From: Nymphaea colorata
Taxonomy: Eukaryota; Streptophyta; Magnoliopsida; Nymphaeales; Nymphaeaceae
Direction of reading: 5' to 3'
DNA length: 64,000 nucleotides
Assembly: GCF_008831285.2 (NCBI RefSeq)
Contig: NC_045148.1
Span: forward strand, 18,471,002 to 18,535,001
Shown here: positions 1 through 11,636 of the stretch, one piece after another
Numbering within the stretch: the first letter of the stretch is position 1
How the letters are laid out: every line of letters begins with the position of its first letter
Position numbers and translations under genes: made by a program
The notes under the pieces: generated by a model
The model's database searches: none
What the model saw: only the letters and a program-made list of their open reading frames with translations
Told to the model about the DNA's origin: nothing

Positions 1-129
1 AACATAACAATTAAATATTGTATATCAGAGTATCAAAGGATTTTTTTTTTCATCCTACTTTTCTCCACTTTCCCAACAAGGCAGACACAAGCTTTTAGGG
101 TTCATTTTCTTCAAGAATAAGTAGAGGCC

Positions 130-960
130 ATGGTAAGTTTTGGAGAGAGTCAACTCTCAACTGAGGGTTTTGGAAGTAAACTAAATTCTACGTTCATTAA
201 CATAAAACAGGATGAATGTAGATTTCTGGTTATTCACGAGCATTCCAGATTCACTTTCCAATTCTCTAAGGATATTTCAAGCTTCTCTCACTCTATTTTA
301 TCTCCCTACAAAAAATCATTGCACCTACATAAAAAATACCTAGAATATTTGCCTAAACCCCTCTGAATTTAGAAAATTTGATTTTCATATTGAGAGCCAA
401 CCATTCGAGCCTACGCAAAAGAAAAAAAATTGAACCACAACTGTGAAAAAGATAGAAGGAGAGGGGATCTCCCTGATAAAGCCCCCTCAGACTATAAAAA
501 AGAATAAGAAATAAAAAAAATAATAAAAAAAAACTTCATTTCTTCCGTTAATAATGAGAGCATATGAATTTGTTTCTTCACATGTCATTACCTTAGAAAC
601 CCAATTATCACAAAAACCAAGGTGGTGTAGGGCTTTCCTAATGAAGTTTCATTTAACTTTGTCATACACCTTTACATATCATGGTTCAGAAGCATTGATT
701 GGCAGTTATGGTCTGCTAAGATATTAACCATCTAATTGCATTCAAACCTATTCATGAATATGTTTATTAGGCAGAAATGCTCCTTGATAATGATTAACAG
801 TTCTAATGAGGATCTTTTCCATTCTAGCTGCCATGACTTTTGAAATGATCTTGTAAATGCTATTGCACAATGCATTGAGCTGAAACTCCATGATGTTGGA
901 AGCATTAGGAGTTTTACATTATAGTCCTGCATTAAGTGAGACATTGTCTTGCATCTTGAG
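130..960 (-). pseudogene. LINE zinc knuckle joined to reverse transcriptase, broken
   Basis: A zinc-knuckle remnant FCSRCKTMSHLMQDYN (about 960-915) has Cys, Cys and His at normal CCHC spacing but Tyr where the last Cys should be. It runs almost directly into RT: LCNSIYKIISKVMAARM (about 870-820), a motif A equivalent near 655 (DMSKVYDKV in the A3 copy, frame-shifted here by one missing base), LRGLYQGDPLSFYLF (about 480-440) and ILRELESESGMLVNNQKS (about 275-222). The catalytic FADD position reads FYVG, so the enzyme would be dead even without the frameshifts. The LINE endonuclease is absent. Confidence 0.75.
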
Positions 961-1014
961 CAAAATTTTATTTGTGCTTTTCATTCAACTCTTTGTGATC
1001 GGACATCATCATAA

Positions 1015-1683
1015 TTGCCACACTTCAACTCCACCATTGGACGGAATGTTAAGGAAAGTAGTATCTCCACACAAATTCGAGCATATCCTATCTGCAGTTC
1101 AACCTTTGTGAAGGGATCGACTTCCATTCACTCCCCACCCAGCACCCTGGCTACACCCGTTTGTTCCATAGGATGGACACCAAACAAGAAGTCTCTACTC
1201 ACTAGGGGATTTCAAGGGACTCCCCAATATAGAGGTCCATTATAAGGACCCATCTACTCGCAAGCAGTTGACCTCTTACTCGCTATGCCTGTTTCCTCAT
1301 AATGACAACAAGTTCTTCACTAGAATCTACTTTTACTAGGTAATGACCATTAACAACAAAGGAAAAGTGAAGGTAGTGAATCTCATATCAGGGAGAGCGA
1401 AGTCCAACGATAAAGAAGCCAAGATCCATTGATCACCTATTTCCTCCACCTGGGAAGTAGGCTATGGTAATGTATTTGTAGGATTTCTTCATCTCCTCTA
1501 GATCTTCCTCAAAATGATGACATGGGGATGCCCACTAATTGTACGCACTTCTAATTCTTCTTGGTCATCATAGGTTTCCATCGCATGCCTATTGATAGCT
1601 TTTACCATATTTGAGAGTTGGATTGCCACATTGATTGCAGCTGCTCTCAAGTTGAGTATGTGAGACAACCCCTTCACAATCAC
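1015..1683 (-). pseudogene. LINE ORF1 relic, DUF4283-like nucleic-acid-binding gag
   Basis: Read on the minus strand with frame changes, this stretch gives GHYLVKVDSSEEL near 1350 and then LQIGYARICVE at about 1093-1061. That order fits the DUF4283 domain of plant LINE ORF1 proteins, where a final YARxCVEI motif is typical. Such proteins coat the LINE RNA and help it return to the genome. Stops interrupt every frame, so no product is expected. The same pattern lies in the A3 copy near 60640-60150. The domain call rests on motif spacing, not a profile search. Confidence 0.65.
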
Positions 1684-2299
1684 CTACCCTTGAAGCCTCC
1701 TGCTTGGAGACATTGGACTCCTCCTTGTCGGTTCCCTGGATCAAGGACCACCTCATGGTCTCCACTGGCATCTTGGGATCATCATCCAGGGTGGGGGCCT
1801 TACTTCCTCACAATTGTTGCATTGTCTCCTAGAAGCATAGACAGGGGAAAGAGAGAAACGAAAGACCATATGAAAGGAGCTCTAATAAAAACACTAGGAG
1901 AGCTTCTCCCTCCTATGACCCTACTAGATTTTCTAAATGACCAACTAAATTTGGACAAACATAATACCAGAATACATAATACCCACAATTAATTAATAAG
2001 CGGAACTAAAACATATATGCAATAATTTCATATACATGATAACTATTGCAAGCATGCATACTAACATTTATGTGAAACTGGTTACCTGTGTATGAAATTT
2101 TTAAGCCATTTTTAATAATGACAAAACATGCCCATGATTATTAAAAAAAAAGAAACTCTTTGTAGGGAGAAAAAGGAAGACCACAAAAAGAAAATTTTAC
2201 ATTCGGTAAAGATAAAATTTATCAGTGTATATATATATCATTATGGTTAAGATACCCCTTTAAGTAGTAAAAAAAAGCTTTTTTGTTTTTGTGTCCTCC

Positions 2300-2655
2300 T
2301 CATAACGTTATCTCATTATCTCATAAATATTCTTTTTATCTCATAAACATTATCTCATACTTAAGTTTAACATTAGCTCAAACATCCGTCTATTATCTCA
2401 TTATCTTATAAATAATTTATTTTCACAAAAGCACTATCTCATATTTATGTTTAGGCTTATCTGATACATCCAACTATTATCTCATATTTTACATGTGTTT
2501 TATTATCTCATAAAGATCAACTCACACTTATGTTTAGTGTTACCACCTCATATATCCATCGGTCCGTCCATTAACTCATATCTCATAAATGTTTTGTTTT
2601 CTCATAAACATAATCTCCTACTTATTTGTTATTTCATACCTATTTGTTATCTCAT
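2300..2655. repeat. ATCTCAT-rich degenerate array
   Basis: The heptamer ATCTCAT, often within TTATCTCATAA, occurs about ten times here at irregular spacing, mixed with AT-rich filler. The same array sits in the A2 copy (about 54090-54420) and the A3 copy (about 61433-61792). No coding potential is seen. The short ORFs over it are made of the repeat itself. It could be a decayed minisatellite or the subterminal repeat region of an unrecognised DNA transposon; terminal repeats were not found. Confidence 0.7.
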
Positions 2656-3974
2656 GCATATGCATATGCAATGTTTGGGTGTGAAAGAAAATGTGCATAT
2701 TTGTAGTATGGTCCACATCCAGCGTACGCTCGTTACATACGCAAAGCGACAGACAAAACTCTCTCTCATATTCATGAATGTTGTACTTTTCTCTATTAAA
2801 TATTTTTGTGTGCATATTTGTTCTTGAAACCATATATTGAATCTCTCAGCTTCATGTAGTAGTGAGACAAGACTTTCAAATTACTTAACATAAGCTGGAA
2901 TAAGTCAATAGTATGCATTATTTGGGAAACTTTCCCAAGTTCTCATCCCCATCTTCCCTTTTCAGGTTGAATGAATTGTGAAATTTCGAACAGCATTATA
3001 AATTAAAAGTCATATTTTTCTCAAAATGCAACATATAAAAAATTTAATTAAATACTATCTTAAAATATATTAAAACAGTGCATATATAACAAGTCCCAAT
3101 TAGTGCCCTCATTTGGATCTGGTTGCAGCAACAGCTTGCTGGGGGTACGCCTCCTGCCTTTATCATTTCGGGAGCAGGTTGTTTCCCCACGTTTTTCAGT
3201 GAAAGAGAGTAACGCCCAAAGTGCCTCAATTTCATGTGAATTTTATTCTTAATGCAGCAAATAATTGCAAATATTGCTGAGTTTATTTATATAGAGATAA
3301 ATACTTGTAAATTTTTTTGTTAATATTTTGCTAAATATCCTATTGTTTATCCTTGTGAAAAGCACATAATCTGTTACGTAAGAACCTGTAAATCACTTAC
3401 CTAGTTTTACTCTAATATGGTGCCATAATAATAAAAGACCAATATTTAAGTCTAGAAATTCCTGAAGATATATAACTAATTTGGTGCTTAAAGGAAGAAT
3501 ATAAGCTATATACTAATAATTAATATGCATCTACAACGGTACATCCCTTAATTCTTTTTATTTTTTCCCAAATAAATATAGAAGCATCTCTTCCTTGTTG
3601 TCTGAACAAAACAATTTGGCATGTTTAGTTTATTTAATTTGTAGCGGGATTGGAAATTAACACCTAGGTGGATATTAAACTTCCACAGTAAATTATTCAA
3701 AACGAATTAATATTGAGGTTGTTAAGTTTTTTATAAAAATATTTTGAAAAGTCGTTAATAAAAGCGGTGGGTGTCAGTCGCTAACAAGGCTGAAAAAATC
3801 CCCAAATTGGTGCAAATTAATCTGTTGATTCCAGCTCATTGTGCATTTCTTTGGGACAACGACAACATTTACTGGTAAGGTGGATCCTCATGTACAGTGG
3901 ACATCCCAAACAGTGCACCAATTAACGAACAGCTAATAGTGAATTTTATTTTTTTTTGTTAGGGGGGTCGTGGG

Positions 3975-4470
3975 TGAAGAGAGAGAGAGAGATGAGAGAG
4001 AGAGAGCGCTTCTCAGTTATGGAAACAGGGATGGTGAGCATATGAAGAAGGGGTAAAGTGTGTCGCAGGCCTCCTCATGAGCTTGTTGTTGCCAACTCCA
4101 CCATCATCAACATCATCGTTGTCTTCTCAAAAGATTTAGTGGAGAAAGTATGACTTAGCAAATGAAAGAACAGTAGGGCCTTCTACCTCTTGGGATCTGT
4201 TATGCAAAACAGTAGGGCCTTCTACCTCTTGGGATCTGTTATGCAATATGAAAACGAATTCTTAAAGCTGTGTTATATTAACTTTGTTTTTTTACACCTA
4301 CTGTAAAGCTGTAAAATTGAATCGTGGTATTCCTTGCCATGCATGAGAAATTCTATAGAAGGTTGAAGGCATGATTTTGTTGTAACAGAAAATATTCTTT
4401 TACGCCTGTAAAAAAATTGATTATCTACATAAAGAGTATAAATATGTGAAAGGAAGAAGAGCACGATGCT
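3975..4470 (+). mobile_element. Copia-type LTR copy (solo or truncated)
   Basis: This unit matches sequences at 20334-20800, 27925-28440 and 63350-63705, and in reverse at 38037-37640. In the last case it lies immediately upstream of a tRNA-Met primer site and Copia gag, which identifies the family as a Copia LTR. No internal element sequence flanks this copy. The equivalent place in B2 (about 29480-29520) has no LTR. The flanks repeat a T-run/AGGGGGTC/GA-rich motif on both sides (about 3950-4000 and 4470-4525), longer than a normal 5-bp target duplication. Confidence 0.6.
4171..4248. repeat. 39-bp perfect tandem duplication
   Basis: Two head-to-tail copies (4171-4209 and 4210-4248) begin with CAGTAGGGCCTTCTACCTCT. 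The homologous place in the A3 copy (about 63528-63566) has one copy, as do the related LTRs near 20531 and 28190. The duplication therefore arose in copy A1 after A1 and A3 separated. Confidence 0.9.
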
Positions 4471-5036
4471 CGTATTTTTTTTTTAAGGGGGTCATGGGGG
4501 AAGAGAGAAAGAGAGAGAGAGAGATAATTGATTTTGTTTAGAAAAACACAAATGAAATATTAATGAGTTAAATGAAAAACAGCAAGAACATTTGAGTTCT
4601 ACTATTTGCTAGGTTATTTTTCTCAATATTTGGTATCATAATTTTTCAAAGAATTGGGGAAGATCGTAACACATTGTTGAAATTTTTTGCTCGATCGACC
4701 ATCATGCATGTTGAAACGAATATATATATATAGAGCAGCCAGTTTTCTGGTCTTTCGAATATGGTGTATATTTTTCTGTTTGGCTCACAATCTGTCCTTA
4801 GGCATATTCTGATCTTGATTAACTTTGCTTACAATACAAAAAAAAATCACTTTCAAATTAGTTGATATCAACGCACATATGATTAACAAGTTGGACGCAG
4901 TGTATTAGGCAACTATTTCCCAAATTCCATTGATTTTCCAGTTTTCTCCTTTTTTGTTCGTTTAAAGCTCAATTTGGCTTTGGCAGAGCAGGGCTTGGTT
5001 GAATAGGGTTTCGTTATTTGTAATATGTGGTGGACC

Positions 5037-5466
5037 CAGGGCTGCCCATGCATGAGTCAAGTCAAGCTCTAGTTGGGTCATCCCAAGCTCGACTTCACTC
5101 AAAAAACTCGAGCTTGAACTCGACTCGAGCTGCAAAGCAAGCTCGAGCTCGACTCGAAGATACAACATTGGGCTCAAACTCAACTCACTTAACTTGTTTA
5201 TGTTAAACATGTGATGTTTCATTTAACTTGTCTAACTCATTTAGTTTTTACTCGTTCAATTTATTTTTTCTCATTACAATTCTATATTCATTGCGAGTCG
5301 AGCCAAGTTGAGTTTTTACAACTTGAACTCGACTCGTTTAACATTTTGAGCATACATTTGAACTCGAGCTCAACTCGTTTATAAATAAGTCGAGTTCGAG
5401 TTGAGCTTCAATGAGTGAGTTCGATCGAATCGAGTTTGAGCTGGCTCAACTTGTTGTGCAGACCTA
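5037..5466. mobile_element. hAT-like MITE with GAGCTCGA-rich interior
   Basis: The ends are CAGGGCTGC on the left and GCAGACCTA on the right (GCAGCCCTA in the B2 copy), giving short imperfect terminal inverted repeats. The flanks are GGTGGACC (5029-5036) and AGTGGACC (5467-5474), a 7 of 8 match that fits the 8-bp target duplication of hAT elements. The interior is a dense mixture of GAGCTCGA, ACTCGA and similar words on both strands, with no transposase. The matching copy is 30139-30557. Class assignment rests on end structure and target duplication only. Confidence 0.65.
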
Positions 5467-7190
5467 AGTGGACCTCTCTTTTAAACTTATAATATTAATC
5501 TACTTGTGGATCCAGTATTTTGTGATGCAGCGAGACCCGTTTTGGAATAGATTTTGCAGAAAACCAACTACATTCTTTCACCCCTAGCCACAAGTCATCC
5601 TCGTATTTTGCCACATATGTGGGTTCGATCCTCCAAGGCCTGCTAGAGCTCTCTCCTACTGGCTTGTGGCTAGAACGATTGGCTTCGGGTCAAATAAGAA
5701 CAACTATCATCTGCAACATCTGGAAAACGACTACAGTTAATGGCTTAAGCCGTTGTTCCCAAAAGGTACACCATTAGAGTAAGTGCGCCCACCGGCTCTA
5801 AGCTCTGTTCCTTCGACTGATTGTTTGCATCAGATTTGAGGTTGTCTATTGCACTGACCTCCCCACCCACCAAAGTGAGGCGGTGCCGTGCAGCTGAGAT
5901 GACCCTTCAAAGCCGCAAAGGATCTACAGACTATAATTGACAAGGTAGAGTGCGGGCGTGGGCATGGATACGACATTTCTGCTCAAGTGTTTGAGAAATC
6001 CTAATTCCTAAAGAGGAAAAGGTAAATCCTGGACTGCAATGGCATTGTCTCCCAAATATTGAATTTGTCGTGGCACTGAACGGGCCCAATGGAAAATTGG
6101 TGACATATTTATTGATGAGTTTAAGAAGCTGGAGCAGCGGTAGCCATTAAAATGAAGGGATAATTTACAAAATTACTCATCTCAATCTAAATTATCTACA
6201 AAGGAAGAGAAAAATAAAATGGATAATTTTCATTAAAAGGGCAACTGTGTAAATTATTCCTTATAATTTTAGTGACTTTTATGCAGAAGCAACTCATTGA
6301 AATTTCATCACAAAAGTTGAGTGCACGTTTCTTCATTTTTAAGAGTTGACTGGTGATTTACTATTTTGCCAAAAATCGAGCCACTTTTTATAATTTTGTG
6401 AAAGATTGCAGAAATATTTCAGTACGTTCAGTCCAGATGTGCTAGTGTTTTAATGGGGCACTACAAAAAAAAGGTTTTACGAAAAATAGTTTTTTAAAAA
6501 TTATTTTTTAATTTGTTTTGCAAAACAGATTTGTATGTTTGGATATAGAATCAAAACAGTTTTTCGTTTTTAATTAATTTGGTTAAAATATTTTCTTCCA
6601 AAAATAATTTTTTCATAAAACTTGCACTTCTTATCATCCAAACTCTTACAAAACAGTGTCTTATAAGGAAGAATCATTTTTTACCTCAAAAAATGAGTTT
6701 TGCCACCCAAACAACTTAAACGTGCATTCTTGTGAATATGAAATATTAATCCTCTGAGGGAGGAAATTAAGAGGACACTCTTGGAGAACGATCCAAACAC
6801 AAAAATGTATATGTTAAAGTTTTTTTACTTGGTACGTGGGAGAAAAGTCGACGGATGGAATATGCCATGGGACAAAAAAAAAGTTCAACCAATAGACATA
6901 CAAAACCATCTGATCGAAACTAGTGGTTTTCAGCAATTATTTCTAAAACCTGACTAATTAAATGCATGTGCATTGCCGAGAAAGCTAAACAATCAAAATT
7001 AAATTACAGATATATGCCGAAAGAAAATATATAAAATGGTTGGACAGATGTCATCAGTGATAACCATTAAAAAATGCATGAAGAACCACTAAAAAATGCA
7101 GGGTGGCTTCGATGTGAATGCAGGTTTATAGTCATACTTTCAGGTATAGGTTTATTTTTCGAAAGACATTGACTCTCTCCCCCTGTCAAA

Positions 7191-7418
7191 TCTCTCTCTC
7201 TCTCTCTCTCTCTCAGAGAATGTTGAAGTAGCGGAGTCATTTAGATGTACATCTTTTCTTCCACGTCAAAGAAAACAAAGTGGGTGATCAGTGAACAGCA
7301 ATTTAAAAATGTGTAGGGCGTTTTCGATGTGAATGGTTGGCAGATGCAAAAAAATAATAATGTATATTGTAGAGTTTTGTATTACCTAAGGGTGAGCATT
7401 CGTTCAGGTATTTCTCTC

Positions 7419-7481
<63 letters not shown>
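7191..7481. repeat. Microsatellites (TC)n and (TC)n(TA)n
   Basis: A pure TC run lies at 7191-7214. A compound run lies at about 7423-7481, TC followed by more than fifteen TA units. The matching positions in B2 and B3 are CT-rich but different in length, as expected for slippage. B2 carries the LINE fragment in this CT-rich zone. Confidence 0.95.
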
Positions 7482-7488
<7 letters not shown>

Positions 7489-8528
7489 TTTCTCTGTGAG
7501 CATCGTCTTCCTTAGTGAGACATTGAAGGAAAATCATCACTTCGAATGTCTGGATGGACAATCCACCACCGGCAAGAATGAGTGTTCTTGTGGTGACTAT
7601 CGCCTATGCCAACAAGCACAGATTTTCTTTTCTAATGTCATTGCAAACCCCCATGACTGCTGAGGGTTTGCCAATGTCTATGGATTTTCTTTTTTTCTTT
7701 TTTTTTTTGGTAGATTGTCTGAATTGGACCAAATATGCCTTAAACTGTGAAGCTGTCTACCAGACCCGGCTCAATTACTTCCAAATACTGTGAAGCTCAA
7801 ACTTGGCTCGAGTTCTAAAAACTTGAATTTGGCCCAAGCAGTTCGTCAAGGATTGGCTTGAGCTTATTTGGAAAGAAAAGGGCAGTATGGATTCATATAT
7901 TTTCAATTACCATGAATTAGGAGAATATCATTTTCTTATTAGTTGTTCTCTTTAGGAGAATGGAGTACTCTTCTAAACAGAGTCATTACCAAACAAGCAA
8001 GAACAAACATTTTAGAAGAAAAATACAACATGACATTTACACCCATTAACAATTGAAAGACCGTGATTCTGTGGTTGTTTGTACAACTGGAATGAAAGAA
8101 AGGAGAGAATTAGCAAAAAAAATTGGCAACAACGATAATGAAAAAATGAAAACATTAATTAGAAGGAAGCTATATACATTTCTATTTCATTTGGAAGACT
8201 GAGACTGTGCCGGCTTATTTTTCTCTTGTGAATGACGTAACCGTGCCCAATACGATTAATGGTTGACATTTTGAGTAATTTTATTCAATTGCCTTAGCGT
8301 TCTGTGCTCCATTCCTGCCTTTCTTTGACATTTAATTAATTGCAAGAAAAGGAATGGCTACCCTAACAATGAATGTCGTCAATTTTTGGTGAAGAATTCA
8401 ACATCAAGAGCCAAACCGAGAATTGCGCTTAATAAAAGAACTCACTTAAATGTTCATAATTTTCTCCTACTGAAAGCAACACAATCGATGAAAAGCTACT
8501 CATTTTAAACAGAAGAAAGAATAGTTCA

Positions 8529-11500
8529 TGTCACGACCCAATTTTTGACACCAAAAATTTTCTTTCATTTCTATAATAGCGGAAGCAATATTGAGTCATG
8601 ACCAGAACATAAAGAAATCAGACATTGTTTTATTTCAACAATAAAATACTTGGACCCAAACAAAAATAACCACAAATCCCCGCAACCGACGCAGTGCCCA
8701 GAATGCCAATGCCCGTCCATCACAAGACTGAAGATCGTCGCTCCAGAGCCAAAATCCTTCAAGGACTACCTGTAGATATAGAAAGAAGGGTCAGAATTCC
8801 TCTGAGTATGAGAAAATCCAGCCATGAATGGAACATGGCCGAACAAAATATTATTTACTTTGTAAAACAAATATCTTCAAATCTTAGCACATATTGGAGT
8901 TACGTCACATCATCAGAAACAGAAAGAGGTGTGCACAACCTCCAAAATTTCGTAGGCTTCCAACCGTGGCTCTCTGACAATGTCAAGGTCATCGTGACGA
9001 GCAACAGAAATCCCCGTGGGCACTCACGAGCAGAACAGAACATATCTTCACCAGGCGATCCAACGGATCGAGGGTACCTGAAGTGAAGCCTCCTGAGATA
9101 TGCCAGATCGCCGCTGCAGCAGCATGGTCTCTCTATGAACCCGGGTGGAAAGACCAGGAGTCTCGCTCCCAAACAGAAACAGAACAGAATCCCGGGCCCT
9201 TGTGCCGCCCAATACCCTGTGGGCCCTCCAGCACAGCCAGAGGAGTGTGACCACTACCTCCCGGGACGAAACCAAACACTGGGCAAAACAGAAAGCTCGT
9301 ACTCGCATAAACCATCGCACAAAGTCCACGTTTCGCCTTCGAATTTCAAAAGTGAGGGTTTGCTAATGCTAGACATCGTCTATTACCTCTCACAGAAACC
9401 GTCCTCAGGCTCGGTTTCCTAAACAGAATAATTCAGCCATTTTAAATCTTAATTTAATGGCAATAAGGCAAAACTCATCACATCTAGAAACCTTGATTAG
9501 CCATATTGTAATCCTTATTTGAAACAATAAAATTTATATTTAATTTCTCAAAACGTGACTTTCCTCCTCTAATGGTCCCAAAGTTAATTTCAGAACCATA
9601 TTTCTGAAATTTTAAACACAACAAAGAGCATCAAAAAGTAATAAAGCATAATATTTCGTTTTTAATTTATAAAACCCTCTTTTTGTAATTTTTAAGAACT
9701 CAGAGGGTACCAAAACGTGATTTCTTATTAAATGCATGGTTTTTGCTGAAAATCAGTTACCCAAGCCTCTTTTTGAAGAGGTTTTCAGCAAAAACGTTGC
9801 GGCATGAACGCTTAAAAGTTGTAACAGCTTTTTCGCAAATTTTGATAATATGGTGGACCCGCTTTGTAATTTTTCATCATTGATATAAATTTGGCCGACA
9901 CTCGTTTTTCTTCATTTCATGCCTGCGTTTTCTCTCTCCTCGTGCGAGAGCTCCTCCCTCGCGTCCTTGCTTCGTCCGACGGTGGTTCCACTGGTTCTTC
10001 TGCAACACATCACCAGCACAAGCGCTCTCTTGTTCTCCTGTGAGGGCCGTCGCTCGGTTACACGCCGCTGCGCCACCAGCCGCCCGTCGCCTTCCGCCGC
10101 CGCCGTCTCCTCTGTTCTCTTCTCTCAACCAAAACCAGAGAGGTTCTCCTTCCATGACCTCCTTCCTTGTCTTCCTGTTTCGTCCAATGGTGGCTTCCGT
10201 CGATCTTCAATAACCCATCACCATAGGAAACGCGACCAGAGGGAGAGATCATCCTCCTCCCACTGTCACGCCCACTAACCATCCGACCAACGCTCGCAGT
10301 TGCCGTCCATCGTCCGACTAACGCCCTCAGCCGCCATCGCTTCCATCTCTCCTCATGGCTGCTCCTCTTTCTTGTCTTCTTCACGTGCGACCGACGGTGG
10401 AGCCTCCACCGTTCTTCCTCAATCGAAACCAGAGAGGGATCCGTCTTCCTCTCTTGCCTTCCTCCGTGTGCAGCAAGGCGAGCGGAAGAGACCTCAACAG
10501 AGCCCTCAAGTTTCAAGCGACAGAGAGACAGAAGGGCTGTCGGGCCCTCCACTGCCCGGTTGCAACGGTAGTTGCCGCCGCTTCTTCCTTTGCTCTCTTT
10601 CTCACAAGCAGGGAGGAACGGCCGAAGCTGCGTTCCATCTGCCACCCGTGCGAGAAAGAAGGCTGGTTTTCCAGTCAATTGGGCAGCAGCGTCAGCTCGT
10701 CAAAGCGATCGCTCTTTCCCTTTCTCTCCTCTCTCTTATTTGTTGCTGATTTTAGATTTACCCTAAGTCGAACAGAGCAGGTTTTGCCTTCTGTAGATGA
10801 CGTTCTGAACTGCTCTTCTCTTTGACTTGGTATAATCTTAATTTGGGGATGACAACAGAGTCTTTCCTCTTTCAGATTTGTATCACAATTTCTGTGGCCA
10901 CCCTTTGCAAGGGTTCTGGTATATGATTACTTCCAGCGTTTTGTTCGAACACTCTAACACAGCCCTTAACATAACGTGCATGCTCAGTTTTAGGGTCGGC
11001 TGGAATCTTTGTTTCTCACATATGGAATACACCAGAGAATATAGAGGATCTCAAAACCTAACTTTAGCATGCTTCGTTCTAAAGATTCAGAGATAACTCT
11101 AATAAAGAACATTGTATAACATATAACATGCAACACCTCACATGGATTCTGTTACAACATGTATATAAGTATCTTTATCCATCATAACTCAAACAGAAAA
11201 TACAAGGCTACATGATACGTTTATAGCTGAATCTCCCCATACCTCTTAAAATCTGAGACTAACTTCCAGCAGCAACCTCTGCTTCTGGTTCCTTTCCAGC
11301 AGCCACGAGTCTCAATCCCAACAAGAGAGCAAGAAGGAGGACGCTTCTCTCTCGTTCTCTCTCTTTAGACGTGGTCCTCTAAGAAAGCAGCAAGGCAAGG
11401 TTAATTGTTGTAAAATGTGGTTCGATATGCCCTTATCTCTATCTTTTCCTCAAATGTCTCCTTCTTGATAGTTTTAAGTGTTGATTCTTCCCTAATTTAC

Positions 11501-11546
11501 ATTCCAAATGTTTAAGGAAATCATTACAAAATTCGTGGGTCTTACA
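8529..11546 (-). repeat. 3' LTR of the gypsy element (3018 bp)
   Basis: This is the downstream LTR in the element's own minus-strand orientation. It matches 13163-16132. Over its first ~900 plus-strand bases I counted about 22 substitutions against the other LTR, near 2.4 percent, mostly transitions. It keeps a segment at about 9612-9675 that the other LTR lacks. The centre (about 9900-10760) is unusually GC-rich for this window and carries open frames on both strands. Confidence 0.93.
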
Positions 11547-11562
11547 TTCTCCCCCCCTAAAA
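11547..11562 (-). other. Polypurine tract next to the 3' LTR
   Basis: On the minus strand, TTTAGGGGGGGAGAA lies directly against the first TG of the 3' LTR. This is the plus-strand primer of retrotransposition. The GAGGACGAAATTTC word just upstream is characteristic of Tekay/Del-type gypsy elements. Confidence 0.9.
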
Positions 11563-11636
11563 AGAAATTTCGTCCTCGAAATTTAAGCGTATCTTATTGA
11601 GATTAAGGATAACTCTTTCTCATGTCCTATTGCAAA

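Larger units (their letters stand above)
1..1995 (-). mobile_element. Truncated L1-type LINE (family A copy)
   Basis: On the minus strand, fragments of a plant L1-type LINE occur in order: ORF1 with a DUF4283-like gag part (about 1500-1015), a zinc-knuckle remnant (about 960-918), then reverse transcriptase motifs (about 900-200). All reading frames are broken by stops and indels. No endonuclease is seen between the zinc knuckle and RT, so an internal deletion is inferred. The element continues past the window edge. The homologous copy at 57390-61130 shows its 3' half. Confidence 0.8.
1..4838. repeat. Segmental duplication family A, copy A1
   Basis: This block aligns nearly base for base with 59134-64000 (position 1 matches 59134) in the same orientation. 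A partial third copy of its 2277-3290 part lies at 54063-56082. It holds a LINE relic (1-1995), an ATCTCAT-rich tract (about 2300-2655), AT-rich unassigned DNA and an LTR copy (about 3975-4470). The block is cut by the window edge, so its left limit is unknown. From about 3180 it also belongs to family B. Copy A1 lacks sequence found in A3 and A2 after 2963: the shared flank jumps directly to the TTGAATGAATTG sequence. Confidence 0.9.
3180..8528. repeat. Segment family B, copy B1, left part
   Basis: This stretch matches 28755-33950 (B2), and its 5830-8440 part also matches 38835-44290 (B3), in direct orientation with indels. No protein-coding domain is recognised across it. It contains an LTR copy (3975-4470), a hAT-like MITE (5037-5466) and CT/TA microsatellites near 7200-7480. 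Compared with B2 it lacks the LINE fragment found at 32475-33080. Homology resumes at 16307 after the gypsy element and a small MITE, which shows that they are insertions into B1. Confidence 0.85.

Noticed and set aside
2300-2655. CRISPR array
   Set aside because: The repeated word is only seven bases, spacing is irregular and the context is a plant genome.
5037-5466. GAGCTCGA tract as a coding region (86-codon frame at 4962-5222)
   Set aside because: Low-complexity repeats in all frames; explained by the MITE interior.
10058-10678. 206-codon minus-strand ORF, repeated at 14634-15254, as a gene
   Set aside because: It lies inside LTRs, is Arg-rich low complexity, overlaps open frames on the other strand, and the two copies differ at about 9 residues with no bias toward silent change.
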